Shown one piece after another: positions 21,331 through 32,990 of a DNA stretch of 64,000 bases. Location: NCBI RefSeq assembly GCF_000264995.1, contig NW_006767434.1:285450-349449 (forward strand), written 5' to 3'. Under the pieces are notes generated by a model. The model worked only from the letters and a program-made list of their open reading frames with translations. It ran no database searches and had not been told where the DNA came from. The stretch's first letter is position 1. The number at the start of each line of letters is the position of its first letter. Both the position numbers and the translations under genes were made by a program. Source of the stretch: Punctularia strigosozonata HHB-11173 SS5. Lineage: Eukaryota; Basidiomycota; Agaricomycetes; Corticiales; Punctulariaceae.

Positions 21331-24023
21331 ATGAAGTGGACGTTATGCACCCTCGGCGCGCTCGCGTTGGGCGCGAACGCTTCGCTCGCCTCCTCATCTT
21401 TCCGCGTTCAGGACGACGCAGCATCCCTGTACAACACGGCGTCGGGACAGCAGGACGAGGTGCGCGGTAAACCCATAACTTTCCTGTCCTGTCGAGCTCA
21501 CACGCGGGCTATGTTTTGTTTCGCACAGTCGTCGCCGATCTCGCTCCAGAACGTGCACGACAGCTTCGTCGCGCTGAGCCACCCCCATTTCCCCAAGCAC
21601 GCCGTGCGGATCAAGCAGACCGACTTTTGCGATCCCACCGTCAAGTGCGTTCTTTATCGTCCCTCTCCCATTCCGACCTCCACATATGCGCCACGAGTCA
21701 ATCGAAATAGGGGCTAATCCGAACAAAAAAAAACCTCTTGACAGTGTATACTCGGGCTACGTCGACATCACGGGCGCGAAGCACCTGTTCTTCGTATACT
21801 TTGAGAGCCGGCGCGACCCCGCGAACGACGATGTCGTGCTCTGGCTGAACGGAGGTGAGCGTCCGTTCCGCGCGGTGTGGCGATAGCGAGCTCATTGGAA
21901 TGGGAACACAACCGACAGGACCGGGCGGTTCAGGAACGCTCGGCATGCTGATGGAACTCGGTCAGAGAGATCAACGTTCCGCCAATAGGTATTACCACCT
22001 CCGTGGCTAACGCCGTCCGATCCCACAGGACCGTGCACGGTCGCGTCCGCCAACTCGACCAAACTCAACCCATATTCGTGGAACAACGAGGTGTGAGATC
22101 GGGCCACGGGGACACCTTGCCGAGCCTCGGGCTGAAAGCAGATGCCGTTTCTCTAGGCTAACCTGCTCTTCGTCGAACAACCCGTCGGCGTGGGCTACTC
22201 CTACGCGGAATACGGCGAAACGGTGGTACGTGCGTCCTCCGCCCCGTCTTTTCTCCATCTCCACCATCACCACCTCCCTCCTCCTCTCTTCACTGCAGAC
22301 CCCCCCGACTGACTTATTACCCACAGTACACCACCGCGGACGCCGCGAAGGATATCGCGGCCTTCCTCGCCATCCTCGCCAACGGCTTCTCCGAGTTCGG
22401 CGCCAAGCCGTTCCACATCGCGGGCGAGTCGTACGGGGTAGCCTATCTTGTTCACTTACGACCTCGCAACCTCGCGATGGCTGACTGTTTATTTTTTTCG
22501 ACGTGGCGTTTTCGCGTGTAGGGCCGCTACGTCCCGTGGTTCGCGGCGGAGCTGTTCGACCTCAACGCCGAGCTGACCGCGCGCAACCTGACCGCGGTCA
22601 ACCTCCAGTCGATCCTCATCGGTCCGTCCGTTTTTGTCCCCCTCCCCACCCTCTCTCTCAGATCAGAAGAGTCGACTGACCGCGCGTACAGGTGACGGGG
22701 ATAGCGACGAGCTCTCGTAAGTCGCCCCCGTTCCGCGTTTGAGTGCGAAACACCGCCGCCCGTGGTCTGATGCCGTGCCCGACGACAGGAACATACTCGC
22801 GGCGGTTGACATGCAGTGCACGGACGCGTCGGGCCTCCCGCCCGTCCAACCCATCAAGTATGCCCTTTTGCCGAATACCGATCCACCGCCGCACATCTCG
22901 CTGACACGCCCGTGTTCGAATCCAGGACCTGCATCCGCATGAAACAGGTGGTGCGTCAATCAGCCCCCCCAACCCCCAACCTCCTCGTTGACTGCGGTCG
23001 AAGCCGGCTGATCGTATCTCTTCGTCCTACTACAGGCCCCGCGCTGCAAAAAGTGGTACACCGAGTCTTGCAAAGACTCTCTCGACGTCATCAACTGCGG
23101 CGCCGCGATTTCGTTCTGCGACGAGGAGCTCACCGCGCCCTTCCTATCGGGCGGTACGTGCAAACACCCTCCTATTCCACCCATCCCGCGCCGTTTTCCC
23201 TCTCCATCCAGCGCTGACCCTCCCGTGCCCGCCCAGGCATGAACCCGTACGATCTGAGCAAGAAGTGCACGGTGGAAGAGCTCATGGACAATCTCTGCTA
23301 CCCCATCTCCAAGTAAATGCCTTCTCCGTCTTCCTATCTCTCTTTCCCTCTAGATGCTAACCTGCGGCGCAGGAATATCACCGCCCTGCTGAACCAGCCC
23401 TGGGTGCGCGCGGAGCTCGGCGTCGACCCGATCTTCGATGAGCAGAACATAACGTATACGCCCGTGTCCTGGACGGTGAACCAGGGCTTCGCGGCTCGGC
23501 ACGACCATATGTACACGACGGAGGGGCACATCGCCGCGCTGCTCGAGCGCGGGATCAAGGTGCGCGTTCCTATCTAACCCACCTCTCTCTCCCTCCACCA
23601 CCACCTCCTCTTTTTTTCAAAAAAAAAAAGGAAGGACGTGAGTTACTGAGCGGATGGACGATAAGGTGCTCATCTACGTCGGCGAGTACGACGTGCTCTG
23701 CAACTGGCTCGGCAACCTCCACATGGCGCTCAACCTGGAGTGGACGGGCGCGGAGGGCTTCGAGGCGGCGGCGTTCCGGGGGTGGGAGGTCGAGGAGGGC
23801 GGAGGGCAGGTGGGTAAAGTCCGCGCGTCGGGAGGGCTGACGTTCGCGACCGTCGCGGGCGCGGGACACATGGTGAGCGAGTCTGCCTAACCCACAACCC
23901 CTTTTTGCTGCTCAGGACGCACGGGACTGAAAACGGGGGTCGTTTCGCGCGCAGGTGCCGTACGATAAGCCGAAGGAGGCGCTGGCGATGTTCAATCGGT
24001 GGCTGGAAGGCAGACCGCTCTGA
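21331..24023 (+). CDS. Serine carboxypeptidase (family S10, carboxypeptidase Y-like)
   Basis: Sixteen exons from 21331 to 24023, all joining in frame; for example 21331..21459, 21529..21644, 21745..21854, 22327..22437, 22522..22621, 23373..23559, 23666..23872 and 23955..24023. It starts [20 protein letters not shown], a signal peptide. The family motifs follow in order: [37 protein letters not shown] (oxyanion region), [32 protein letters not shown] with the catalytic Ser, [12 protein letters not shown] with the catalytic Asp, and [14 protein letters not shown] with the catalytic His. The triad is complete. S10 enzymes release C-terminal residues at acid pH in the vacuole or outside the cell. 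The cysteines expected for disulfides are present ([21 protein letters not shown]). N-glycosylation sequons occur (NSTK, NLTA, NITA). Confidence 0.94.
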
Positions 24024-24432
24024 GAGCGCCCGCCTGGACAGGAACCGAACATATGACGGTAAGCACGCGGCTGGAGGAAAAAGGCGCAAGGCTGTGGCTT
24101 GGTGACGGGTGTGGTCGGTACTGGATACATGTGATGCTACATGTAAGAGGGATACGTCTACAATAAAATGTGCGTCGCTATGGTATGGTGGTACACTTGC
24201 GAGGTGCGGGGGGCGAACGAAAGCGATAAATAGTAATAAGTAAGTTGGGTCTTGCCAAGGGGGACCAAGGGGGGACCGAGTGAGTTGGGTGAAGGTGGGT
24301 GGAGGGCTGGTTAGGCATAGTCTGTGGGACCCGTTGTGGGCAGGCTCTGGGACGGAGTCCATCTGGGAGTGTCGTCAGACGTGCGCGGTCGCAGACTCGG
24401 GGAGGCGTCCAAACTCACGGAGACCCTCATGA

Positions 24433-24579
24433 TCATGCGATCACGCACGAGCCCGTCGAGCCCTTCTTGTCGTACTCGATGGGCAGCTCGTCCTCCTCCG
24501 TCGCAGAGAAGGGGGTGGTGGCGTTCGCAGCCGGGAGGGTGGAGACCGAGGGGAGGGTGAAGTACGTGAAGGCGTCCAT
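24433..24579 (-). CDS. Lipopeptide mating pheromone precursor 2 (CaaX type)
   Basis: A single exon of 48 codons on the minus strand. It starts MDAFTYFTLPS and ends KKGSTGSCVIA, again a CaaX farnesylation box. The acidic spacer EEDELPIEYDKKG aligns with EDKLPVEYDGKG of the gene at 11537, so the two mature peptides should differ at only a few positions but probably have different receptor specificity. The same upstream frame stays open to 24981, but family length and the TATA box argue for the short form. Convergent with the serine carboxypeptidase. Together with gene 1 this suggests a pheromone/receptor (B mating-type) region. Confidence 0.88.
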   Translation of the reverse strand: MDAFTYFTLPSVSTLPAANATTPFSATEEDELPIEYDKKGSTGSCVIA

Positions 24580-24686
24580 CGCGACGGCGGGATGATCGAT
24601 ACGCGCGGAGGGCGTTAGCTGGCGATTGAGTGGGCAGCTGTACGAACGAGAGCTCGTGGGTCCATCCGGCACGAAAGGGCGACCGC

Positions 24687-24693
24687 TTTTATA
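24687..24693 (-). promoter_or_regulatory. TATA box of pheromone precursor gene 2
   Basis: TATAAAA on the minus strand, 108 bases before the ATG at 24579. The spacing resembles that of pheromone gene 1. Confidence 0.65.
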
Positions 24694-25153
24694 CGACCGG
24701 GCGCGCAGTTGAAAGATGTAGATGTCTGAGAAAGCAACGCGGTGGACGATCGTGTTTATCGGGGGAGACAAAAGTAAAGGTGCACTGTGAGTGCCTGGGT
24801 GCGCTATTGTCTTCGGAACAGGCTGCAGAGAGACGTTATTATTGCGCCGTTGCGAGCCACGCTGACTTCTGGCGTGGACAAAAGAACGCGGTCGATCTTG
24901 CTGTCGTGCACTGGTCGGTGCCTGCCCGCGCTCGACGCAGAGACAAAAGACTCGAGGCCATCTCGGTCGCGGCGTCACCAACGCCGGTGTCGGAATTATC
25001 GTTCTTGCTCGATCTTGATTTCATGGCTGATCTGGTGGAGGTAGAGGGTGATATGGGCGTGATACAGTGAAAGAAAGCGAAGGGCGGCACCGGCATAGGG
25101 CGTCGTCGGAAGAGAGGAAAGAAGCGAGAACGTTGCGAAAAAGCAAAACCGAT

Positions 25154-25247
25154 TGCATTAAGGGGGAATCGAACCCCCGGCGGGTCGAATTCGTCCATCA
25201 AACGGATTCGCTGGCAACGACCCAGGTTACCACTACCCCATTAATGC
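25154..25247 (-). tRNA. tRNA-Gly (GCC) with a 23-nt intron
   Basis: On the minus strand, the 7-bp acceptor stem GCATTAA pairs with TTAATGC, followed by discriminator A. The T arm is GGGGG-TTCGATT-CCCCC. The anticodon stem GGTCG pairs with CGACC around a loop TT-GCC-A..T, interrupted after position 37 by about 23 bases, which is the canonical place for a tRNA intron. The D arm is GGG-TAGTGGTAA-CCT. Removing the intron leaves 71 bases. The identity Gly(GCC) rests on this folding by eye. Confidence 0.85.
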
Positions 25248-25411
25248 TTGTAGTTCCAAGTGTTGACGTGGCTCATATTCCAGGGCACTGCAAGTCCTAA
25301 CGACACATCAAGCAACAGCCCCTCGGATTCTGTTTACTCACCGCCATCCTCGTCTCTTACTTACGCACCACTGGATCACCTCCTCCCTTCGCCCCACGTC
25401 TAAGCTCGCTA

Positions 25412-26468
25412 CTATCACTGACCCAGAGTTCCTATCGGACCCCCAGTTCCTATTCCTACTTTTTCGTCTCTCCACCCCGCTACACCGTACATCAAATACT
25501 GAAAAAATGCCCGGATGATTGCCTTTAGTGTGCTCTATTGGGGCATACCAATATTATCTGGTGAAAATGCTGTAGATGGCCTCCGCACTCGGAAGGACCC
25601 AGAAATCCTATTTTCACACGCTACCCCATCTGGCAGAGGATATCATCAATGCACGTATTTCCGCTTGCAAGGCTATCATACCGCAAGATGAGATACATTT
25701 TTTTCCACGTCTGTCCATAAAATAAGCCAATGCGTTGAGTAGTGGTTGTGCAACAAGGCCAACACTCAGGAGGTCCGTGATGTTTGTCTGTCACTTGCCC
25801 CTGTCTCTTCGCTGTATCGACTACCGTTTATGGTAGGGCTGTGTAGTGGATGACTGTCCGTAAGGATTTAGAACAGTCGCGACGTTTCTAAATCGCATCA
25901 GCCGAGGTGCCGAGATCAGATCTCTGAAGTTTAAGCTCCGCCGGTGCCAGGAGCATGCTCGTAAACGCTTTGATCTACGAAGGGGTCGCGACCCCCTCGT
26001 AAACGCGAGAGCGCGTCTAAATCAACGAGATTTCGAAGTCCGCTCCCATAAATGGCAGCTCTGTCCCGAGATAACGGGGCTCAGCGAGACGCGCTTTCGG
26101 CAGCTCCAAGCCTCCGAAATCAAGGTACACGAGCTTACGGATGTCGCAATCTGTTCTAAATCGTCATTCTAGATAAAACTGATATTCCGGCGGTGCATTT
26201 AGAAACACGCGACTGTTCTAAATCCTTACGGAAAGTCATCCAGTGACGCGACCGTGTCACCGATAGGAACTCTGGGTCCTCCGACCTCTTCATCGAGGAA
26301 AATATTCACTGTCCCTTCGATATAGTCGTTAAAAATAAGGTAACTACATGAGCATGTAGCGCAGGTCATTTCACACTAGGGCATATGCAGAAGCAGAGGG
26401 AATAGAACCACCAGATATGAATCCCACGCAAAATAGTGTTTCCGATAGGAACTCTGGGTCAGTGATAG
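25412..26468. mobile_element. 1.06-kb MITE with perfect 27-bp terminal inverted repeats and TA target duplication
   Basis: The left end, CTATCACTGACCCAGAGTTC + CTATCGG (25412-25438), is repeated exactly and inverted at 26442-26468. Both ends are flanked by TA (25410-25411 and 26469-26470), the target duplication of Tc1/mariner-type elements. No long coding frame exists inside, so it is non-autonomous. It sits 165 bases downstream of the tRNA gene and carries a second inverted-repeat element within it. Confidence 0.88.
25847..26242. mobile_element. Nested 396-bp MITE inside the larger MITE
   Basis: TGGATGACTGTCCGTAAGGA.. at 25847-25893 recurs inverted, with about three mismatches over 47 bases, at 26196-26242. 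The interior is AT/GC mixed without coding potential. Because it lies wholly inside the 1.06-kb element, it probably inserted later. I see no clear target duplication. Confidence 0.72.
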
Positions 26469-26470
26469 TA

Positions 26471-27414
26471 TATGTACTTACAGCGCAATCCAGGACCAAG
26501 ACAACGGGTCTCGCTTAAGGTGGCGTGACCGCGGCAATTGCGCGGGTACGAACCGTAAGTAGTCCGTGTTCTTTCTCAGAGATCGCCGTTTACTGTTTTC
26601 GAACCGCGCGCTGGTCTTGGACTGTTCCTCCGGTGAGCAGCGATCTCCGACATGCCGATTGTGCATATCGATCGTGTGGAGTGCGAGGCCAGTATGAAGA
26701 GGTGCTGATAGGGCGTCTACTCGAAGGAATCGAAGCGCGAGCGAAAGTCGGACAAATTCCTGAGCCTTGCTGACACCCTCTCGAAGTGAAATCGTCGGCT
26801 TTCGAACCTGCGGAAGGAACTTGGAGGCTCTGTGGTCTCTAGACTCATGCCAAACTCTTTTTCCCTTCTAACGAGCGGCTGCGATGTGCACCGGCAGCGG
26901 TGGCTAAACATACATGTACTCTAACAAATGGTGGAACCAGGCTGCCACCGGGTCACCGGCAGTATCGGGTTCCCGGTCTTTGATCACTCATCGAACACCA
27001 CGAACGCAGCGACAGCCTCGGAAGCCCGGCAGCGGACCTACAAGGAACCCACATATGAACTGGCCGCCAGTCAGGTACAAGTGGGACCAGGTACTGTGCT
27101 CGTTACGATCCTCCCCTCCGCATGTAGACGGGTCTCTCGAGACTGTGCGGTGAGAATGCGTCACCGAGCGTCGCCTCCCTGCCTGTGTTCGGACCTTGGA
27201 GGACTCGTGCGCCGCCGCGACGTCAATACGTAATGCGGCTATCGGTTTCCCCTCATCGATGAGGTTCGCGAGCGAACCCCCGTGAGAGCTTCTTCACTTG
27301 GCCGCTGCTTCCTCGACTCTCTTCTTGCGCCTCATATACCGGCCTGGACGAAATCTGGAGCGCCGCCCCGCTTCAATTTTCCTCTCGCACCGGCGGCGCC
27401 AACTTGTACAAGGC
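26471..27414. other. Intergenic region
   Basis: About 940 bases with short, unrelated open frames and no recognised domain. The last 200 bases are the promoter side of the DUF6534-type gene. Confidence 0.45.
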
Positions 27415-29076
27415 ATGGGCCAGTTCGACTCGTCACTTGGGTACGTCTATTTCCCTACCTCCACATCCATTAACTGATATAACGTGAATACAGGGCGATC
27501 CTCATAGGGACATGGGTCGACTGCATGCTGTATATGTGGGAGATTGCACAGGTACTAGATTCTCAACTCGTAGCCTCGTCAGCATACGCTGACGGGACTG
27601 CTCGATGTGGTTTGCAGATTTACCACTGTTTTAAGCACTTTCCGCATGATCGTCGCTCTTTGAAAGCTACCATTTGGTTGCTATTTCTTGTGGATACGGT
27701 CGGTACAGCGGCAGGCAACGGAACAGCGTATCTGGTATGCATGTCCGTCCATTGCTACCGCCTTCCCGGCTCACCTCTCGTCTGTGTTTACGACGATAGT
27801 ACATGATAACATACTGGGGTTTGTCTCCCGCTCCTCTGGCTAGCAGTATGTACTGACGCTGCTAACAGGAGACATGCCGGCGATATCTAAACAGTACTGG
27901 ACGTTTCCTACATATTGCCTTGCAACTGCGTGCTCCGCCATCATTGTTCAGTTCTTTCTTCTGTACAGGTTCTGGAACCTGTATGTCCCGAGTCCTTACA
28001 TTTCCCGCGTTATATGTGACGTATTTCCATCGGATATAGCTCTCGGAATCACTTCATAACCGGCTTCATGTCTCTCCTCGGTATTACTGCAGTGAGAAGT
28101 CGGGCAGGACGATGTGTTTGTGAGCGGCTGGGCTGATCAAGATTTCCTACAGTTGGTAGGAGCCATTTACACGTCCTTCACGTTGGTGAAAGAGCCAAAC
28201 CTCAGTCAACGAGCTCGCGTTGTCACGCCGGTGACGTATGTATCTAACGTCTTTTCCCCTGATCAAAGAGCTGACAGTGAAGATTATCACCCTTCTCGCA
28301 TCCCTGCAGCATATGGTTTGGTAACTAATTTGAATTCAAACTGATAATTCTAGGATACTGACCCTTTCTAACAGCTTCGTCCGCAGCTTGTGATGTCTTA
28401 ATTGCCGTCAGTCTTGTTTGGCAATTCCAACGAGTCAGGTCGCCATCGAGATCGACGAAAACGTTGGTCTACATGTTCTTGGTCCACCTTCCCTTGCTCA
28501 TGCCATACACTCTAGAATGCTTTCAAAGCTCACCGGCATGGCAATCCGCACTGGTTCCATCACAAGCCTGTTCGCGCTCCTCGTCCTCGGCACCTTCCTC
28601 CATGACCCGCAGGGCAGCAGTGCGTCGCGTTGACACTCCCTTCGTTAATGCCACCGCTCATGAGCGTTTAGTCGCGGTCGGGATCAACTCGTGCCTCGGT
28701 CGTATATACGCTCTTACGATGATGTACAATCTCAACACTCGCACCAAGATTCGTCTTGCTGCCGTCAGTAGGAACACTGCGAACCACGGCCCGACTGTCA
28801 CCGCCGGGGTTACTGGGCTAGGTTTCAGCCAATTCCGTGAGTCGTTGATGACCTTCTTCTCCGTCCCGATGGGGTTGACGACGAGCTGTGTTCAGGTGTG
28901 GATACGGAGGTTGTCACCGATTACGAGCCTGCGCCGACGACGGACCAATACCAGCTCGACCAGGTATGTCGTCGTGTAAAGCTTCGGGTGTTCATCGCGG
29001 ACATTCCTCACATGTTCCCCAGACTACGCTCGGCGAGGATGACGTCCCCGCTGACAAACCAGACAAGGTGGTGTAG
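27415..29076 (+). CDS. Multi-pass membrane protein, DUF6534 type (copy A)
   Basis: Many short exons reconstructed by comparison with copy B at 31235. The start MGQFDSSLG is followed by AILIGTWVDCMLYMWEIAQ, LKATIWLLFLVDTVGTAAGN, KQYWTFPTYCLATACSAIIV, LSQRARVVTPVT, then the DUF6534-like block SSAACDVLIAVSLVWQFQRV, MAIRTGSITSLFALLVLGTF and INSCLGRIYALTMMYNLNTR. The tail ends DKPDKVV. About seven membrane helices are expected. These proteins are abundant in Agaricomycetes and have no known function; some reports place them among receptor-like proteins, which is not shown here. It is less GC-rich than copy B, which suggests relaxed selection. Exact exon borders are approximate. Confidence 0.68.
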
Positions 29077-31234
29077 CGCATACCATGAAGTACGACTACA
29101 ACGAGGTGTATGTTATACGCTATCGATTGAATACTATCACTGGACTCTCACAGGTAATTTTGTTGATGCCAATGAGATTGAGCGGACTTGTGTTTTTTGG
29201 GAGCGGATCTACTTGTTGGGTAGGAGGGAGCACCTGTGATCCAACGTTCGCCGCCCGTAGTCGTCACGGCCGTCCAACTATGCTGAGTGGCGAATGCGTC
29301 CACGGCCACACAGCATCGTAACTGGAAGGGGAAGCATAATAAGGGTATCCCCTCAACAAGCTCTTCGTTTCCATGGCTGTTAATCCTGACGCAAACGAGT
29401 CGTCGGGGAACTCTTCAATCCGGTGCATCACACACGTTCACTGCCTCGAGTCTTCGTTCCATCTACCTCAGCTTGAAATGATAAGATTCACGACCTCATT
29501 GGCCGGCACCGCGTCGAAAGCATCTATTGCTCTCGACGATGATACCTCCTGAGCAGTGAGAGCCCCAACTCTGCGTCTACTATCCATGTACCATCAATGT
29601 CTTTCGCACCATCAATGTCCGTCACCAAAGATGAGGTTGCTCAGCGATGCCCATTCGTTGTTATGGCTTGAAAATAAACATACATTATTTGGCCTATTAT
29701 ATCATGGTATGGGTAAAAACAATAACAAGCTGAGTACCTACAAACGCGAGCATAAAGTCGACAAGGTCGTCGAAAGCATGTATCAAGTTGGTTCTCTCGC
29801 GAAGATATCCTTCGGCTCGATGGATCGTTACATTATAAAGTCCTACTATATGCTCTTTATTTTTACACTTCCCTATTCATACCCATAAAAAAAGGGAGCG
29901 TCTCGCAGGGCAATCTTTGGGTGAGGATGGAGAGCAAGACATCTGAGTTCGAGCTCCGCCCAAAATAATGACAAAGCAGAATTTGGCGGGGCCTGCCGCG
30001 AGCCAGTCGGCTCGGCATCACGGCATGAGACGACTCGGCATGGGAATAAAGACTTTTGGCAGGACAGAATGCCGGCATCGTTCTGGCAGACCAACTTTCC
30101 CAAGAATTGAGAGGAATTGTCGCAGGTCAGAGGGCAGGGCACCATCAATGTCCTCAAAACGACATTGATGGTAAGTACATCGACAGTAATCCTGGGTTCA
30201 CCACAGGTCGTGTACACACTGTACTTTTACGACCGTAAGTTCGTCCCGCGTCCCCGGGGCACCCGAACCGAACTTATTGTCCCCTGTCCCCCTGGCACTC
30301 CGAACCTCCGGGACACATTATATTTGACCGTGAGAGTCTTAAATCTGACCGTGTGATCAAGAAAATTTGACCTCGTAAGCACGTGTCCCCCGGGCAGGCT
30401 GCGGATGAACTTCCCACGGCCGCGAACTTGGGTCATGTCCCCTGTCCCCCTCCGACCTGGCCGAACTTACGGTCGTAAAAGTACAGTAATCCGAGACCAA
30501 ATGGTGAGACGCCCTATCAAAACCAAACGGAGTTTAGAGTGGACGGCACGCAACCATCCGCGCCACCGCGTCTCGCGTGGCTTAAACGCCGCTGTCAGGT
30601 TCTTCTTTCGCGCGCCATTTCGCGTAGCTTGACGGTTCTGGCCATCGCTAGCGTATTAGCTATGCTGTCAAGGCATCTGACGCTGGCCACGAGAGCTTCT
30701 TTTCACTAGCAATCAGTGTCCAGGATCACCTCTCGCGTAATCGGAGCTTCCCGATCATCACAGCTCAGTTCTCATTCCTCGAGACGCAGGTCAACCGACT
30801 TCAGAAGGGCTGAGCGTTGAGTCCGCAGGAACTATAGGCACGCCTTCCGGCTCCGTCCAGAATGGTACGGCGACCGAAGAGATCCGGTGCTCGCCACGAC
30901 TCGAATGTCAACGGCATATGTAAGATGCGTGCCTCCGGTGGTACTTACCCTATCCGGTCGGTCCCGCAGCGTACCAAACACTCCAAATACGTATGCAACA
31001 ACGGCAATCACTCGAAACGAGCGCCAATGAGGGTTCGTCCGCGCACTGTTCGCCGTCCGTCCTGTCGCGCTTCTCGGTTGCTTTCATTTCGGTTTTGCCT
31101 CTGCCACGTACGTAGATCTCCCACTTGCATATAAGTATACCGGTCCTGATGCCCCTGGAGGCGGGCTGCCTCCCTTTGCTTTTCCTCTCGTAATTTACCT
31201 TCCTGTCGTTAACGCGAATACCTCTCGAAGAGTC
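29077..31234. other. Intergenic region with a small MITE
   Basis: Over 2.1 kb separate the two DUF6534 copies. Open frames are short and without known motifs. The only structure found is the inverted-repeat element at 30218-30487. The stretch 29580-29900 is AT-rich. Confidence 0.5.
30218..30487. mobile_element. 270-bp MITE with perfect 26-bp inverted ends
   Basis: ACTGTACTTTTACGACCGTA + AGTTCG at 30218-30243 is exactly inverted at 30462-30487. The interior repeats CCCCTGTCCCCCT-like segments and could fold as a hairpin. ACAGTAATCC occurs both near the left side (30183) and overlapping the right end (30482), which may reflect the insertion history. There is no coding content. Confidence 0.75.
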
Positions 31235-32990
31235 ATGGGCCAATTTGACGCATCCCTTGGGTACGTCCTTCAAGCTTCATGTTCATCCAAACCCGGTTGC
31301 CCTCCTCTGTCATCGAGCCGTCTACTAATCTTTCATCTGTACAACACAGCGCGATTCTGATCGGAACATGGGTCGACTGCATGCTGTACATGTGGGAGAT
31401 CACGCAGGTCAGTGCGAGCAGTACTCTTTCCTGCCATCCGCTAACACCGTGCGGTCATAGATGTACACGTGCTTCAATGCTTTCCCGAACGACCACCCCT
31501 TCCTACGAGCGACGCTCTGGCTGCTGCTCCTCGTGGACACCGTGGGCGCGGCCGCGGGGTGCGGCACGGCATACCTTGTACGTCTCCGTCGACTGTTCGC
31601 TCGCATACAGGGACGCTCACGGCGATGACAGTATACAATAACTTACTGGGGTACGTCCTCGTCGCATCAACGCGACGCGCACACGCGCTCATCGACGGTT
31701 GCTCAGGAAACCCGGAGGCGATCTCGAGGCAGTACTGGACATTCCCGATGTACTGCACAGCGACTGCCTGCTCCGCGTTCATTGTCCAACTCTTCCTCCT
31801 GCTCCGTTTCTGGAACCTGTAAGTCGTACTCTCTGAGTCGCGGGCCCTCGGGAGATTGACGTCTGTTTCCAGCTCACGCAACCACGTTCTCACCTGCGTC
31901 TTGTTCGCCATGAGCCTAACCGCTGTGAGATTCTGCTTCGCGCGCTGCGCTCGACGACATGTCTGATCATATGTCAATGTATACTAGCTGATTGGAGGCA
32001 TCTACACCTCTGTGATTCTGGGAATAGCGCCCCTCCTCAGTCAACGTGGACGGGTCGTTACTCCAGTGACGTACGTACCGCATCGACTCCACCTCAAACC
32101 CGTCCTCACCCTGCGCCTCTTCCATTGTGCAGCATATGGTTTGGTACGTGACGCATGATTCACCACTGGGATCCATTCGATATTGATTCCATCGCGATGC
32201 CAGTCTCGTCTACGGCGTGTGACGTCTCCATCACCCTCAACCTCGTTTGGCAATTCCGAAGAGTCCGCACGTCGTTCAAGACAACGCAAACGTCAGTACT
32301 CGCGCGCACCTCGATATTTCACTCCGCTCCATGCTCATACCTACCACATCGCAGCATGCTCTCCCGGCTCACGAGTATGGCGATCCGCACCGGCTGCGTC
32401 ACGAGCTTCTTCGCGCTCCTCATCCTCTCCTTCTTCCTCCAGAATCCACAGGGCAGTAGTAAGTCGCGCTTCTCTCGTCCAAGCTTACTTGGTAATGAAT
32501 ACTCTGGCCCAGTCGCCGTCGGTCTCAACTCGTGCTTCGGTCGTATCTACGCGCTCACTATGCTGTACAACCTCAATACGCGCGCCTCGATCCGACAGGC
32601 GGGAAGCAGCGGGGGCGACGGTATTAGCGCCGGTGCAGGTCAGAACGTCACCAGCGGTAACGCGGCGATCGATCTCGGCCAGATCCGTGAGTCTCATCAC
32701 CACTCCCTTAACCCGATCTTCTTCACTGTGATGGAGGGAGCCGACATTGTTACCTTGCATAGGCGTGGACACGCAGGTTGTTTCGGACTGTGGTCGTTCG
32801 CGGAGGTCGGAGAGCACCTACGACGAGGTACGATGTCGTATCAATGCCTACAAGTGGCGTTCTCAGATTCTGTATAGCCCATGAAGTCCGTGTAGGGAAT
32901 CTGCTGAACTGAGTCAAGTCCATTAGTGCGCCATCTTCGAGCCACCGTTCCATTCTTCGTCTCTAATTACACAACGCAGGACTCACAGAG
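31235..32990 (+). CDS. Multi-pass membrane protein, DUF6534 type (copy B)
   Basis: Starts MGQFDASLG at 31235. Exons encode AILIGTWVDCMLYMWEITQ, LRATLWLLLLVDTVGAAAG, RQYWTFPMYCTATACSAFIV, IYTSVILGIAPLLSQRGRVV, then STACDVSITLNLVWQFRRVR, MAIRTGCVTSFFALLILSFF and LNSCFGRIYALTMLYNLNTR. The order and intron positions match copy A, so the two are tandem duplicates in the same orientation. The final exons are uncertain: after GVDTQVV the frame may splice to a short exon ending near 32990 or stop near 32878. Function unknown; a plasma-membrane or endomembrane location is inferred from the helices. Confidence 0.68.

Noticed and set aside
24580-24981. N-terminal extension of pheromone precursor 2 (182 codons in total)
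   Set aside because: Pheromone precursors are 40-80 residues, the TATA box lies inside the extension, and gene 1 has the short form.
27415-32990. The two DUF6534-type membrane proteins as STE3 pheromone receptors
   Set aside because: They have about seven helices and lie near pheromone genes, but the conserved blocks (SLVWQFQRV, LNSR-like LNTR end) match DUF6534-type proteins, not STE3.
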